Source: Gammaproteobacteria bacterium
GTDB lineage: Bacteria; Pseudomonadota; Gammaproteobacteria; JAKBBU01
Reading direction: 5' to 3'
Assembly (NCBI GenBank): GCA_021773195.1
Contig: JAJFKN010000041.1
Coordinates: forward strand, 1 to 43,568
DNA length: 43,568 bases
Below are positions 9,464 through 20,594 of this stretch, piece after piece; the stretch's first letter is position 1, and each line of letters opens with the position of its first letter. The notes beneath the pieces are model-generated. The model searched no databases and was not told the origin of the DNA. It was given only the letters and a program-made list of their open reading frames with translations. The position numbers and the translations under genes were made by a program.

Positions 9464-9631
9464 TGGACCCCGGAATGGCTACGCCATCCGGGGTGACGTG
9501 AAAAATTGCAGGAATAGCGTAAGGAATAACTCTAACGTCATTCCCGCCTTAACCAACGTCATTCCCGCGAAGGCGGGAATCCAATTCATACTAAATGGAC
9601 CCCGGAATGGCTTCGCCATCCGGGGTGACGT
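9464..9631 (+). repeat. Cluster of palindromic repeats upstream of the GIY-YIG gene
   Basis: Full TGGACCCCGG-family copies lie at 9464-9499 and 9596-9631. Between them are a half unit at 9532-9553 (CTAACGTCATTCCCGCC...) and a full ATTCCCGCGAAGGCGGGAAT palindrome at 9554-9589. No gene is visible in this stretch. Confidence 0.9.
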
Positions 9632-9657
9632 TGGGGATTAAAACATCTATCCCCTTA

Positions 9658-12231
9658 TCAACAACTAAACACCATATCCCCGTCTTTGCAATCCACTTGA
9701 ATATGATCGCCAGGCCCGAAGGTGCCTTTGAGCATGTCTTTGGCTAATGGGTTTTCCAGATGATGTTGCACTGCACGTTTTAACGGGCGCGCGCCGTAGA
9801 CGGGGTCGAAGCCTAATTCAGCTAAGTGACCTAAAGCCGCGTCCGTTAGCGTCAGCTGCATATCTTTATCTTGTAGGCGTTGTGAAAGATGCCCTACTTG
9901 AATGGTGACAATTTCGCGAATTTGTTCCTTCTGTAAAGGATGGAATACCACAGATTCATCAATGCGATTTAAAAACTCCGGCCTGAAGTGTTGCGCCACC
10001 ACATCCAGCACCGCGTCACGCATGGCTTTGTATTCCCCTTCACCGGATAATTCTTGAATGAGATTGGACCCTAGATTTGACGTCATGACGATCACTGTAT
10101 TACGGAAATCCACAGTACGCCCTTGTCCGTCAGTCAAACGACCGTCGTCTAACACTTGCAATAAAATATTAAACACATCGCTGTGGGCCTTTTCCACTTC
10201 ATCCAATAGGATCACGGAATAAGGCCGCCGGCGCACGGCTTCTGTTAAATAACCCCCGGCTTCATAACCCACATAACCGGGAGGCGCACCAATCAAGCGA
10301 GCCACGGAATGTTTTTCCATAAACTCTGACATATCGATACGCACCATAGCGTCTTCTGTATCAAACATGAAGTTCGCGAGAGCTTTACACAGTTCTGTTT
10401 TACCCACACCTGTTGGACCTAGAAATAGGAAGGAACCAATGGGACGTTTTGGATCCGACAAACCTGAACGGGAACGGCGAATAGCGTTGGACACCACAGT
10501 CACCGCTTCATCTTGGCCGATGACTTGTTTATGCAAGTCGTCTTCCATGGCTAAAAGTTTTTCTCGCTCCCCTTCTAATAGTTTCGACACGGGAATATGG
10601 GTCGCTTTGGAAACCACTTCAGCAATTTCTTCTTCCGTGACTTTATTCCGCAGTAACGTAAATTCTTGCATTTCCGCTGCATCGGCGGCGACTAATTGTT
10701 TCTCTAGCTCGGGAATACGCCCGTATTGCAATTCCGCCATGCGATTTAAATCCCCGGCACGATTGGCTGTTTCCAATTCCAAGCGCACTTGTTCCAATTG
10801 TTCTTTAATGCTTTGAGTGCCTTGCACGGCAGCTTTTTCTGAACTCCATACTTCTTCTAGATCGGCGTATTCTTTTTCTAATAAACCAATCTGTTCTTCT
10901 AAATCCCTTAGGCGTTTCTTCGAAGCGGCATCGGATTCTTTTTTCAAAGCTTCACGTTCGATTTTCAATTGAATTAAACGGCGGTCTAATTTATCCAATT
11001 GCTCAGGTTTGGAATCGATTTCAATACGAATTAAACTGGCCGCTTCATCCATCAAGTCAATGGCACTGTCAGGCAAGTTACGATCCGTAATATAACGGTG
11101 AGCCAAAGTAGCTGCTGCTACCAGCGCTGGGTCCGTCACTTCCACCCCATGATGCAATTCATAACGTTCTTTTAATCCACGCAGAATAGCAATGGCATCT
11201 TCTAATGTGGGTTCATCCACTAAGACTTTTTGAAAGCGACGTTCAAGGGCCGCATCTTTTTCTAAATACTGACGGTATTCATTTAAGGTAGTGGCCCCCA
11301 CGCAATGCAATTCACCTCGCGCTAAGGCTGGCTTTAACATATTCCCCGCATCCATGGAGCCTTCCGCTTTACCAGCCCCCACCATGGTATGGATTTCATC
11401 GATGAATAAAATGATTTGCCCTTCTTGTTTGGATAAATCATTCAATACGGCTTTCAAACGCTCTTCAAATTCGCCGCGGAACTTAGCCCCAGCAATTAAG
11501 GCACCCATATCCAGGGACAATAATCGTTTATTCTTCAAACCTTCAGGTACTTCACCATTCACAATACGCTGGGCCAACCCTTCAACAATAGCTGTTTTAC
11601 CCACGCCGGGCTCACCGATTAAGACAGGATTATTCTTGGTGCGCCGTTGCAATACTTGGATAGTACGACGAATTACATCATCGCGCCCAATGACGGGATC
11701 CAACTTCCCTTGTTCAGCCCGTTCCGTTAAATCAATGGTATATTTTTCTAAGGCTTGACGTTGTTCTTCTGCATTGGGGTCATTCACGCTTTGCCCGCCG
11801 CGCACATTATCAATGGCTTGTTCCACCGCTTGCTTTGAAGCACCGGCCCCTTTTAATAATTTCCCCAGCTCGCCTTTGTCTTCCAAGGCCGCTAATAAAA
11901 ATAATTCCGATGAAATGTATTGGTCTTTACGCTTTTGTGCCAGCTTATCCGTAAGGTTTAGCAGGCGACTCAATTCTTGAGAAACCCGCACATCACCCGT
12001 GGCATCACCAATGGTGGCCAGGTTATCTAAAGCGTGATCTAATTGCGAGCGCAGTGCTGGTACATTGACGCCGGCTTGGGTTAGCAAGTGACCCACTGTA
12101 CCGCCTTCTTGATCCAATAGCGCCTTCATGGTGTGTAGAGGCGTAATTTCAGGATTATCACGACCCACGGCCAAAGACTGTGCTTCCGCCAAGGCCAATT
12201 GAAACTTTGCTGTTAATTTATCCATGTGCAT
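9658..12231 (-). CDS. clpB: ATP-dependent disaggregase ClpB
   Basis: Hexameric AAA+ chaperone that rescues aggregated protein with DnaK. The product is 857 residues, the same length as E. coli ClpB. The N-domain (1-145) begins [22 protein letters not shown]1 has Walker A GEPGVGKT and [15 protein letters not shown]. The coiled-coil middle domain spans about 405-520, and NBD2 has [24 protein letters not shown] and the sensor [12 protein letters not shown] chose the start at 12231 over 12249 because GGTGG lies 7 bases upstream and the length then matches the family. A heat-shock promoter lies about 50 bases upstream. Confidence 0.98.
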   Translation of the reverse strand: MHMDKLTAKFQLALAEAQSLAVGRDNPEITPLHTMKALLDQEGGTVGHLLTQAGVNVPALRSQLDHALDNLATIGDATGDVRVSQELSRLLNLTDKLAQKRKDQYISSELFLLAALEDKGELGKLLKGAGASKQAVEQAIDNVRGGQSVNDPNAEEQRQALEKYTIDLTERAEQGKLDPVIGRDDVIRRTIQVLQRRTKNNPVLIGEPGVGKTAIVEGLAQRIVNGEVPEGLKNKRLLSLDMGALIAGAKFRGEFEERLKAVLNDLSKQEGQIILFIDEIHTMVGAGKAEGSMDAGNMLKPALARGELHCVGATTLNEYRQYLEKDAALERRFQKVLVDEPTLEDAIAILRGLKERYELHHGVEVTDPALVAAATLAHRYITDRNLPDSAIDLMDEAASLIRIEIDSKPEQLDKLDRRLIQLKIEREALKKESDAASKKRLRDLEEQIGLLEKEYADLEEVWSSEKAAVQGTQSIKEQLEQVRLELETANRAGDLNRMAELQYGRIPELEKQLVAADAAEMQEFTLLRNKVTEEEIAEVVSKATHIPVSKLLEGEREKLLAMEDDLHKQVIGQDEAVTVVSNAIRRSRSGLSDPKRPIGSFLFLGPTGVGKTELCKALANFMFDTEDAMVRIDMSEFMEKHSVARLIGAPPGYVGYEAGGYLTEAVRRRPYSVILLDEVEKAHSDVFNILLQVLDDGRLTDGQGRTVDFRNTVIVMTSNLGSNLIQELSGEGEYKAMRDAVLDVVAQHFRPEFLNRIDESVVFHPLQKEQIREIVTIQVGHLSQRLQDKDMQLTLTDAALGHLAELGFDPVYGARPLKRAVQHHLENPLAKDMLKGTFGPGDHIQVDCKDGDMVFSC

Positions 12232-12281
12232 ATTATATCCACCCTTCAATTAATTGAATAACCTATAACCACCTATAGACT

Positions 12282-12309
12282 ATATTTGGGCCAAAATGGG
12301 TTTTTCAAG
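12282..12309 (-). promoter_or_regulatory. Sigma-32 (heat-shock) promoter for clpB
   Basis: On the minus strand CTTGAA (12309-12304), a 13-bp spacer, and CCCAAATAT (12290-12282) match the RpoH consensus CTTGAAA / CCCCATnT in sequence and spacing. ClpB is a classic sigma-32 target. Confidence 0.75.
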
Positions 12310-12340
12310 GGGTCGGTTGGTGGTTTTTTTTCACAACGCC

Positions 12341-12370
12341 TTGCAAATGAACAGCAAAAAATTGCATAAT
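12341..12370 (+). promoter_or_regulatory. Candidate promoter of the giant-protein cluster
   Basis: TTGCAA (12341-12346), an 18-bp spacer and CATAAT (12365-12370) would start a transcript with a leader of about 65 bases before the ATG at 12443. It is back to back with the clpB promoter. Confidence 0.4.
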
Positions 12371-12442
12371 TCTTAACAAGGATCTTATAGCAATCCATAA
12401 ACACAACAATGTCACTGCCAGAACAACAATTAGGAATGAATT

Positions 12443-15400
12443 ATGTCATATCACACCGCTCCAAGTGAGCTGCAATCCCAATCGGAACTGGATGCCATTA
12501 TCCACGCCTTTCTCAGTGGTGCATTTGTACCTGGTGCACAAGTTGATCGTTACCATCGCTTCCATTCAGCTAATACGGCACTAAACGATTATTTTCTTGC
12601 AATAAAAAGCAAGTTAGTAGGATTGAAACAACTCACGGATCAAGCGGGTTTGTATGAAGTGTTACACACTATTCAAAACGATGAAAAGAATCATTATGCC
12701 TTCCAAGAATTAAATCGTTTATTACAAGAAAAAGAAGATTGGTTAGATAGCATCAGAATGTTCTGTAGTATTCCTGCTACAAAAACTCAATACTATATGT
12801 TCATCAGCGGCGGCACCATGGACACTGAAGTTTACAGTTCTGCGCCAGAGGGTGAAGAAACTGAAGCTCATACCTCCACCGTGGCTTCAGCAGATTACTT
12901 TGATTTGCAATCCACTACATCGCCCAGACTTCAACAGAGTTTACAAGAAGAGTTAGCAAGAACTCGTCTGGCCCGACGCATGGTAGGATTACTGCAAACC
13001 ATCAAAGCCACCCCACAGCTTACAGCACACTTTCCATTGCTGCATGCTCTCGTCACTCAAGACAGGGCACAAACATTACAAAAAGCACATGGAGCATTAG
13101 CCTGCCATCTTGACCAAGCTAGAAAAATCCTAGGCAGCGCTGCGTCACCTCGAACCACACTCAAAGCCCTGAGAGAAAAAGTTCGTGAAATAGAAGCGCC
13201 ATCAAAAGTTTTTGCTGAATACTGCGAATTAATCAAAAACGAAGATTATGCCATACTGGCAAAACAGTTAGAATGCAAACAAACTGAAATACAAAATAAC
13301 TCTAAAGCCATCGCAGCCAAAATCAACAAGATACATAAGCTAGAGAGCAACAGAGCCATCATGGTGCCTGATAGTATGTTCGGAAAACGTGATGCATTAC
13401 TTAAAGCTCTAGAAAAGTTAGCAAAGCCTGAAGCGAAACAACAAGCTACCGTAGAAAGCTGTAAACAATTAATAAAACAGATAGCTCAACAACAATGTCA
13501 TATTAACGATCTTGAACAGCAGCTACTACCTTTATTCCGCAATGAAATGTTACTTAAAGAAGCCAGCCGTTACATCCGCAAACATTGCTTTACCATGGAG
13601 ACCCTGGAAGGCACTGTGGAAGTACTTCCAGGCGGTGAGGTTTCCGATCCACTAGCATTGTTAAAAACAACTAGCGATGGAATAAAAGAATCCCTAAGTA
13701 CTCAATCAACAGACAAACCTAAAAGCAAAAAGGGCGCGACTTTAGATGATAGCCGGTCGGATGCTGAATTTTACACCCATGAATTAGCAGAAGAAATTTT
13801 AGAAACCCTATGGGCCTTAAAAGATACCGGCAATCTTGTTACCATTGACACCGAAAACAATATTAGCAGCCTTCTCTTAGAGCTATCCAACACACTGTCG
13901 TCCTTAATCAGCAAATTTTTTGATTTATCAGTCCTAGGTCTGGATACAGAAAGCTTCCGCACACTAAAGTTAGCTGACTTGTATCAACGCATGGTCAAAT
14001 TCCTGCGTATGTGTCAATTTGCCCTGGAAAATGAAGCGCAATACATATGGGAAACTGGTACTGATAATGATCGAACACTAGCCCCTGTGATTGATTGTGA
14101 TGCCCACGGTAGAGTACAGGATATACAACACCACTGGCCCATGTTTCTCAAAGACGCCAGTAAAAACCCCATATCCCTGACTGACTTCAAGCGCTTGTTA
14201 AGCATTCAACGCTTGGCCCTCGATTACTGCAAACTTTATGCAAAAAACCACACACATGGCAATACTTTAGTTTTGCAAGCCATCACTCACGGCCAGATGA
14301 AAGTCATGGCCACCTTAAAAAAATCCGCTATTAGCCTATGTCCATTGCAAGAACGTTGTCTCCACACAATGTTAGAGCGAGGTATTCGCGTCGAAGAAAT
14401 TACTAAGGATGGCAAAATCATCTGGTTCGATGATAAAGGCCAGCGACATGAAGATGCAGAATTGCCCTATTTCTTTCAAGTGCCAAGGCCTACAGAAGAT
14501 TTTGCTACTGTCACTGAAGGTCATAGCGATGATCTGGCCCTCTCCATGCATAAGATCCAGCAAATTCTAACAGCGCTGGACTTGGCTCGTTCCTATGGAA
14601 GTGTGGAACCAACAGCAGCTTTGAAAAATGCTATTGCGGCTATGAGGTCCACTGACTTATTACCCTGCCCTGAGCTTTTCCGTAAGTTAGCTAGAGATAG
14701 TAATGACTATATTTCACTTGAAAAAAATAAAAAATACCCTAAAGGATTACCCAAGAGAAACCGCGATCAATTTTACCAATTCCTGCAAAATTACCGCCGG
14801 TTTATTGAAATTTTTGATTCCTCGCCCTCAGAAGCCAATAAACGTGAAGCTGAAAATTGCGCTTATTACGCCTTGCAAGTGAGTCCATTAAATGGAACTT
14901 TGAACAACCTTCTCTATCTCCTCATGGTTAACGCAGCCAAAGAAAAATATAAAAACTTAGAGTTTGAGAACACACAATACAGTACACACTTAACCCTTGA
15001 GGCCGATGCTTATAACTCTGTTGGGGGAGACTCTCAACATGCTAGTGGACAAAAGCCTCAAGCTTTCACTATGCATCAAGGCACTATCCTGAGTTTTATT
15101 GAAACTGCACTGGCGAAGCTCACGGACTTTCACCAGCAAAAAGATGAATTACTCCGTGTATGTCAAACTCTAGCAGTCATTGCATGGTACTGTAACTATC
15201 TAAATAAAAATAAATTACCCATACCACCCACCCTGTTGCTAACCTACGCCAGAATCAAAGACATCCCACTTTGCATTCTACGACTGCGCAATGTAGAGGA
15301 TATGGGCCTGTGGAAGCCACCCATAACACAACAAATAGTCACGGTGGGAGAGAATTCAGTACCCAATAAGCCTACTATCTATCTAATGCTAGATGAGAAT

Positions 15401-18400
15401 GGACACTACGCCCATGCACATTTACACCGCCTCCCTGCCCATATACAAGCATGCCAATCCACTGAACCCAATCCCCTTACGGGCTTCAACTCCCTATTAA
15501 GTCAAGCCAATATCTTGTCCATGAGTGTAAGGTCTGATCAAAGCATTGAGCAACCGAGTCGAACTAACCTGAAAGAAATGCTTGAGAGTCTCGAAAGTGA
15601 AATTAAAATCCTCTGCGCAATGAACGCTTCGCGCCTCCTCGAAACAATTGATGGCATCTCAGAAAAACTTATTGAAGGAATCGTCATCCCAGGTTATGCA
15701 AAGCCAAGAGCGCAATGGATCAATATCCCTGTACTATTTCGCTTCCATTTCATCAATCTCATGAGAGAACATAAAATTCTACTGGAAACTAAAGAATACC
15801 TATTTCGACAAGACAAACATAGGGAAAATAATAGCAGCGTTCCTGCCACCACGTACCTAAACAAATTGGATGACCTGCTACAAACATTTCAAGTCAGGCT
15901 AGTAATATATCTTATGCATTGGCTTGCGATTCACATACCCAATACATACCAAGATCTAAAATCCACACTAGGTAGCGATCTTCAAGCTTTGTTCTTTGTG
16001 ATAAGAGATGAAATCGAATACACAAGCGAGGAGGCTCTGGATAAAATATTCCCTATCCCTTCTACTAGACTATCGATGACATTTGGTTTGACACCCGAGA
16101 TAAATAAAAACTTTCTGTATCACTTGAGCTATACCCTACACGCACTCATTGGTGAAGAAACTAGTACGGTACGAACCGCACTAGATAATGATGACTTTGT
16201 CATTGTCACCCGTCAAATAAAGAAGTTTTTATTTGCATTAACGAACATCATTCAAGGGGATGTTACCCCCCTAACGAAAAATTGCCGTGACCAAGACCAA
16301 CGTGACTTTTTAAGTAACATAGTTCCACTCTTGCAATGGATTTTTGAATTCAGACAACACATACCAGCGTTCATGGCTAATCATGCTATGGATGATCACC
16401 CGGTAGTTTCGGACTTTAGACATTATGCACAGCATATGGTTAACGCGAGAGTACAAGAAGTATTCCGTAAAGTTGCTGTGTGCAATGCTTATCTTAGTGC
16501 AGGCTCTTATATCTACACTAAAGACTACTGGAAAGAAGATATTCTCATATCAGCAATGCACAGTTTAAGTGGAGTTCTGGATAGCGCATTCAAGGCAACG
16601 CAACCAAATATTGACTATTTAACACAATTTAGACGCCTACTCTCGCCATACATTGATGGTGAAGAAATCCAGCGCCCTCAGTTTACCCAGGCGACCCAAA
16701 GTTCAACCGAGTTCACTCTAGGTAGGGTCTACCCCCCCGCCCCTTTCAGAGGTTTAATTCAGCAACAATTTGAGGCGCTACTAATAACCTTCCGTGGTAA
16801 TAATACAGCATTACAATGGTCTTCACTCTCGGCCTTCTTATATGTTACCACCAATATCACTTCTCAGGAACGAACTATTCACTATGCACGACTCGAAAGT
16901 ATTTTACGTGGTCTGCGCAACCCTCTTCATATAAAACAAGTGCTTTTTCCTGGTGCTGACCTTGGGGAAAATAAATCCCTAGAAAAACACAGACAACAAC
17001 TGGCTCAACTCAAAGATTTAAAACAACATCTGATGCGTCAGTTATTAAGTAAAATGATGACTCCCTCCGATGATTTTTCCTATGTCACCCCTTTAATAGA
17101 AAATATTTTTATGCCGCTTCTAAGGCCATTTCACCATACAATAGGCGAACTTCCGAACCCCTATATAGGCAAAGAAGCCCAAGCCCAATTCAAAGAACTT
17201 TTAGATATTTTACATAGTAATAGTCCAGATGAATTAAAAAGGTCAAAATTCATCGCCTTTTTCCCAGTGGATGATAAGCCTATCCTTGAAAGCCGCCTGC
17301 ATGCGCTATTGAGTCAACTACTCTTTTCTAGGTATCATGGTGTAAGCTTCTTCCAACAACATCTATCAGAACTTTGCAACGAAATCCCACAAAAAAGTAC
17401 GGATGCACACCTATCACAACTTCCCTTGCAAGCAGCCCCCGCCCGCGCGCTGGCTTTAGCTGAATTGAGACAAGTAAGGGCCGAAACACCAGCGATTACA
17501 CAACCTGCTCCTACTAAGAAAACTTCTACTAAGAAAAAAAGACTAACGGATGTTGAATCACAAACTGGCCACGCCCAAATCGTGGATCAATATCAATACG
17601 ATTATAAAAAACAACTGCTCAATGACATGTGCCAAAGGATATTAGAAACTGAGCGACAACAAGTTATCAAACTATTTAAGTCGCTCTCAAATCTTGAACC
17701 TGAGATACAGGAATTTTATATCCAAGAATACTTATCAAGATTGCCCGCTTATATATTGCAACTGAGAAAACTGATTCAAGGTGAGTGTTCTGAACAAACT
17801 ATAACGGTTAATCCCGATACAGGGGAAGCAAGCTTTGAAGATACCACCCATCGCCAAATTGATCTTAGAAGCGATTCACATAGCACCTCGTCCTCTGCTA
17901 CTGATGACGCTGGCCAGAACACAAGCTTGCTCCATAGAATGGCTACTCTACTGCAAGAACGTGAAAAATTCTTGGAAAGTGCGATTACTCAACTGAATTT
18001 TAAAGACTGTCGTGAGGCCGCCTACGATGCTGCTACCTCCAATGTTCATGTTAGCTTCATTCAACAGTATACTAAACATATTACAGCTCATCTCAAAAAA
18101 ACATTTACAGCATTAAACACAACCATGAAGCAAACCTTTGATGAGATAAACAGGCAACAATTAAAAGAAGCCAAGAGAAGAGCTGCGCTCGTGGAGCAAT
18201 CCTTCCAAAAAATGGAAGAAATGCGTAGAAAGCAGCAAGAATCCGTGCGTAACTTTCATCTGAGGCAAAAAGATGAACTCAATACCCTCGATGATATTAT
18301 TCGCGTATTATCAGGCAAGGAATTTGACGGTAACAAATGTGCGCAAACAGCGGTACTAACGGCTAAAGAAATGAAAAGGTCGAGAGAGGATGCCAAAGAA

Positions 18401-18982
18401 GCCGATGCTGCCTCTGTTGGACTGTCACAACTACTAGCTACTGGTGGTAAACGAAGCGGCGAGCAACGGCGTGAAAAATTTGATAATGTCCACCTGCATA
18501 AACTTGGCGGCGATCAAATGATGATGACGACAGATAGCCGGGCGAGTGCTAATAAACCGCGTGGGACAAGAACATCAACCCAACCTGGTATACGTCGCAG
18601 AGGAAGCCGACCCGGTGTTTTTGCTGGGCGACCTCATCCTGAAGGTCAGCCAAGCCAACCACACCGCCCCCCTCGAGGCAGAGCACGCCCCAACAGAGTA
18701 AGGGCTGGAAGTAAACCACAAGCCGTTGCCTCGGCGACACCCGTGGCTGACCCAACGGCACTTAGCCGTGGTGTCACGGCCCCACCTCGTGGTAGAGGAA
18801 GAGTTCGAGTCAGAGGACCCAGTCCTGCTAGAGGCATTCCCCATGGAGCACGACGCGGCGGCACATTCCCACCTCCAAATCGAGGTCGAGGCGATGCAAG
18901 ACCCACTGTTGCAACAACAGCATCAACAGGAGAAATCCGACGCCCAGCACCAAAGCGTGGTGGGCGTGGCGGCGCTGGATAG
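12443..18982 (+). CDS. Giant helical protein with C-terminal RG/RGG-rich tail, unknown function
   Basis: I do not recognise this protein of 2179 residues. The start is well supported by TTAGGAATGAATT before the ATG. There is no signal peptide or membrane helix. Most of the chain looks alpha-helical with coiled-coil stretches, for example about 255-370 and about 1880-1990 (many K, E, Q). A basic nuclear-signal-like patch, TKKTSTKKKRLTD, lies near residue 1693. From about 2037 to the end the sequence is disordered, rich in Arg, Gly and Pro, with about 13 RG dipeptides such as APPRGRGRVRVRG and PNRGRGDA. Such tails are common in eukaryotic RNA-binding proteins and rare in bacteria. It heads a cluster of three genes with the same strand and style. 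A role as a secreted host-directed effector or a cytoplasmic scaffold is inference. Confidence 0.85.
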   Translation: MSYHTAPSELQSQSELDAIIHAFLSGAFVPGAQVDRYHRFHSANTALNDYFLAIKSKLVGLKQLTDQAGLYEVLHTIQNDEKNHYAFQELNRLLQEKEDWLDSIRMFCSIPATKTQYYMFISGGTMDTEVYSSAPEGEETEAHTSTVASADYFDLQSTTSPRLQQSLQEELARTRLARRMVGLLQTIKATPQLTAHFPLLHALVTQDRAQTLQKAHGALACHLDQARKILGSAASPRTTLKALREKVREIEAPSKVFAEYCELIKNEDYAILAKQLECKQTEIQNNSKAIAAKINKIHKLESNRAIMVPDSMFGKRDALLKALEKLAKPEAKQQATVESCKQLIKQIAQQQCHINDLEQQLLPLFRNEMLLKEASRYIRKHCFTMETLEGTVEVLPGGEVSDPLALLKTTSDGIKESLSTQSTDKPKSKKGATLDDSRSDAEFYTHELAEEILETLWALKDTGNLVTIDTENNISSLLLELSNTLSSLISKFFDLSVLGLDTESFRTLKLADLYQRMVKFLRMCQFALENEAQYIWETGTDNDRTLAPVIDCDAHGRVQDIQHHWPMFLKDASKNPISLTDFKRLLSIQRLALDYCKLYAKNHTHGNTLVLQAITHGQMKVMATLKKSAISLCPLQERCLHTMLERGIRVEEITKDGKIIWFDDKGQRHEDAELPYFFQVPRPTEDFATVTEGHSDDLALSMHKIQQILTALDLARSYGSVEPTAALKNAIAAMRSTDLLPCPELFRKLARDSNDYISLEKNKKYPKGLPKRNRDQFYQFLQNYRRFIEIFDSSPSEANKREAENCAYYALQVSPLNGTLNNLLYLLMVNAAKEKYKNLEFENTQYSTHLTLEADAYNSVGGDSQHASGQKPQAFTMHQGTILSFIETALAKLTDFHQQKDELLRVCQTLAVIAWYCNYLNKNKLPIPPTLLLTYARIKDIPLCILRLRNVEDMGLWKPPITQQIVTVGENSVPNKPTIYLMLDENGHYAHAHLHRLPAHIQACQSTEPNPLTGFNSLLSQANILSMSVRSDQSIEQPSRTNLKEMLESLESEIKILCAMNASRLLETIDGISEKLIEGIVIPGYAKPRAQWINIPVLFRFHFINLMREHKILLETKEYLFRQDKHRENNSSVPATTYLNKLDDLLQTFQVRLVIYLMHWLAIHIPNTYQDLKSTLGSDLQALFFVIRDEIEYTSEEALDKIFPIPSTRLSMTFGLTPEINKNFLYHLSYTLHALIGEETSTVRTALDNDDFVIVTRQIKKFLFALTNIIQGDVTPLTKNCRDQDQRDFLSNIVPLLQWIFEFRQHIPAFMANHAMDDHPVVSDFRHYAQHMVNARVQEVFRKVAVCNAYLSAGSYIYTKDYWKEDILISAMHSLSGVLDSAFKATQPNIDYLTQFRRLLSPYIDGEEIQRPQFTQATQSSTEFTLGRVYPPAPFRGLIQQQFEALLITFRGNNTALQWSSLSAFLYVTTNITSQERTIHYARLESILRGLRNPLHIKQVLFPGADLGENKSLEKHRQQLAQLKDLKQHLMRQLLSKMMTPSDDFSYVTPLIENIFMPLLRPFHHTIGELPNPYIGKEAQAQFKELLDILHSNSPDELKRSKFIAFFPVDDKPILESRLHALLSQLLFSRYHGVSFFQQHLSELCNEIPQKSTDAHLSQLPLQAAPARALALAELRQVRAETPAITQPAPTKKTSTKKKRLTDVESQTGHAQIVDQYQYDYKKQLLNDMCQRILETERQQVIKLFKSLSNLEPEIQEFYIQEYLSRLPAYILQLRKLIQGECSEQTITVNPDTGEASFEDTTHRQIDLRSDSHSTSSSATDDAGQNTSLLHRMATLLQEREKFLESAITQLNFKDCREAAYDAATSNVHVSFIQQYTKHITAHLKKTFTALNTTMKQTFDEINRQQLKEAKRRAALVEQSFQKMEEMRRKQQESVRNFHLRQKDELNTLDDIIRVLSGKEFDGNKCAQTAVLTAKEMKRSREDAKEADAASVGLSQLLATGGKRSGEQRREKFDNVHLHKLGGDQMMMTTDSRASANKPRGTRTSTQPGIRRRGSRPGVFAGRPHPEGQPSQPHRPPRGRARPNRVRAGSKPQAVASATPVADPTALSRGVTAPPRGRGRVRVRGPSPARGIPHGARRGGTFPPPNRGRGDARPTVATTASTGEIRRPAPKRGGRGGAG

Positions 18983-19052
18983 CAGGCCCCCCTGCTAACA
19001 ATGACCCCAAGAAATTTAACCCTTAACTTAATTTTTTAAAATAGAGAACAAC

Positions 19053-20594
19053 ATGCAAAGACACGAAACTGAAACAACTGGCACAGTAATGACCCGCGAG
19101 AAATTGGCTGAGAAGTTTAAAGAGCTTAAGCAAAAAACCACAGATTTCAAAAATAGCAGATTTCTGGAAATTTTAGTCACCAATACTAAAGGTGAACCTT
19201 TTGATTCCCCTCTCGATAGAGAGAGAGCTAATGCTCTTCCAGATGTTTCAATGCTTGAGTCTCTTCCTCCTAAAGATCATTCCAAACCAGATGTTCACTC
19301 TTTGCAAGCGATGCAAGTGCTGGGAGCTCCCAAGTCACCTTTGAACGCTCTGGTTCAATCTTGTTGGGCAGCTGTGGCTCTACTGACACCAGATAAACGA
19401 CGCAGAACCATACAGCTCACCGACGCATTGCATCACCTTAATGATAGCTCACCGGAAAATGTAGCAGGCGAAGCACAGCAACATGGTAAAGATTATCAAC
19501 CCCAGCTAATTAGTCATGGCGAAACCATAGCCCGAAGCCTTGAAAAACTAAGACATGATTATATCGACCGTCGTGAAGATAACCTGTCTAATATCCTTGA
19601 AACCAGCGATGTGTACCGTCTATTTTCCAAAGAACTCACCACCTTAGAAGCCCAAGCTATACAATTGAAAGGACTCATAGAACACTACTTAAGTGGCCAA
19701 GAAATTACGATGTGTCGTGATGAATGGACCGATGAACAGCATGCGGAATGTTTAACAAGACAAATTCAACTCTGGGTAAAGTCCTACCTACCAAATACAG
19801 AATTAGAAAAAGCTTTCCTAGATAATGTAATGGCCTTTCTTAATGAAAAGCTGCCAAGTTCGACAGAAAAGCAACAAAAAATTGCAATAGAGATTCAACG
19901 CTTACGTCAACTCATGGCTGCAGCAAACTTTTTAGTACAAATCACCTTAACAGGCTTAGTAAGCCATCATCGTATTTTGGGTAGTGCTGCGGATGTTATT
20001 CATGGTCTTGAGCTCCGGCAACATACCATGCAAGATTTGCATGACATGCTCCCGCAGATAATAGAAACTTATAAAACTCAACTTTCGAAGGTTCGACTAA
20101 GCGACGAATTACTAGAAGAAGCGGGTATCCTATGTACTGCAACCCACGAGGAAGAAGGTAAGCCAATTATCCCTCATCAATTAGCATTGTTAACTTACAA
20201 TTCTGCTGAAGGTCGATCTGAAACTAAACGTATCTACGGTGAAATATTGGATGACCTTGTCTCCAGACGCGAAGAAGTCTTGGCCATGACAGCGCTTACT
20301 TATGAAATTGACAAACAAAACGCTTCTATGATGGATGAAAAAATTGTAGACCGTATGACCCGCATTACATCCATTTCTCCCCAACCTACACCAGATGGAC
20401 TTTGCACAGGATCCGATGGCTCCACCTCTGACTCTAATGCCAGCAGCCCTGAGCGAGTCAATCCAGGAGCTGCAGGTTCAGCCACCTTCGCAACCTCAGC
20501 TACCAACGGCGCCGCAACATCAGACACGTCACCACCAGCTAAACCAGCTGGTTCTATACCAGGGGCAACGCCTGGGAGCGACGGCGACAGATAA
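19053..20594 (+). CDS. Helical protein of unknown function, second gene of the giant-protein cluster
   Basis: A protein of 513 residues with no recognised domain, 70 bases after the giant gene and probably co-transcribed. It has no signal peptide or membrane helix. Residues 1-430 appear mainly helical (EKLAEKFKELKQKTTDFKN near the N-terminus). The last 75 residues are disordered and rich in Ser, Ala, Thr, Pro and Gly, ending GSIPGATPGSDGDR. It shares the layout of its neighbours, a helical body plus a low-complexity tail, but has no RG repeats. A GAGAAC sequence before the ATG is a modest ribosome site. Confidence 0.75.
   Translation: MQRHETETTGTVMTREKLAEKFKELKQKTTDFKNSRFLEILVTNTKGEPFDSPLDRERANALPDVSMLESLPPKDHSKPDVHSLQAMQVLGAPKSPLNALVQSCWAAVALLTPDKRRRTIQLTDALHHLNDSSPENVAGEAQQHGKDYQPQLISHGETIARSLEKLRHDYIDRREDNLSNILETSDVYRLFSKELTTLEAQAIQLKGLIEHYLSGQEITMCRDEWTDEQHAECLTRQIQLWVKSYLPNTELEKAFLDNVMAFLNEKLPSSTEKQQKIAIEIQRLRQLMAAANFLVQITLTGLVSHHRILGSAADVIHGLELRQHTMQDLHDMLPQIIETYKTQLSKVRLSDELLEEAGILCTATHEEEGKPIIPHQLALLTYNSAEGRSETKRIYGEILDDLVSRREEVLAMTALTYEIDKQNASMMDEKIVDRMTRITSISPQPTPDGLCTGSDGSTSDSNASSPERVNPGAAGSATFATSATNGAATSDTSPPAKPAGSIPGATPGSDGDR

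Noticed and set aside
18726..18998. Gln/His-rich alternative frame over the RG tail of the giant gene
   Set aside because: Similar shadow frames occur in all three low-complexity tails; they follow from the biased base composition and have no ribosome sites.
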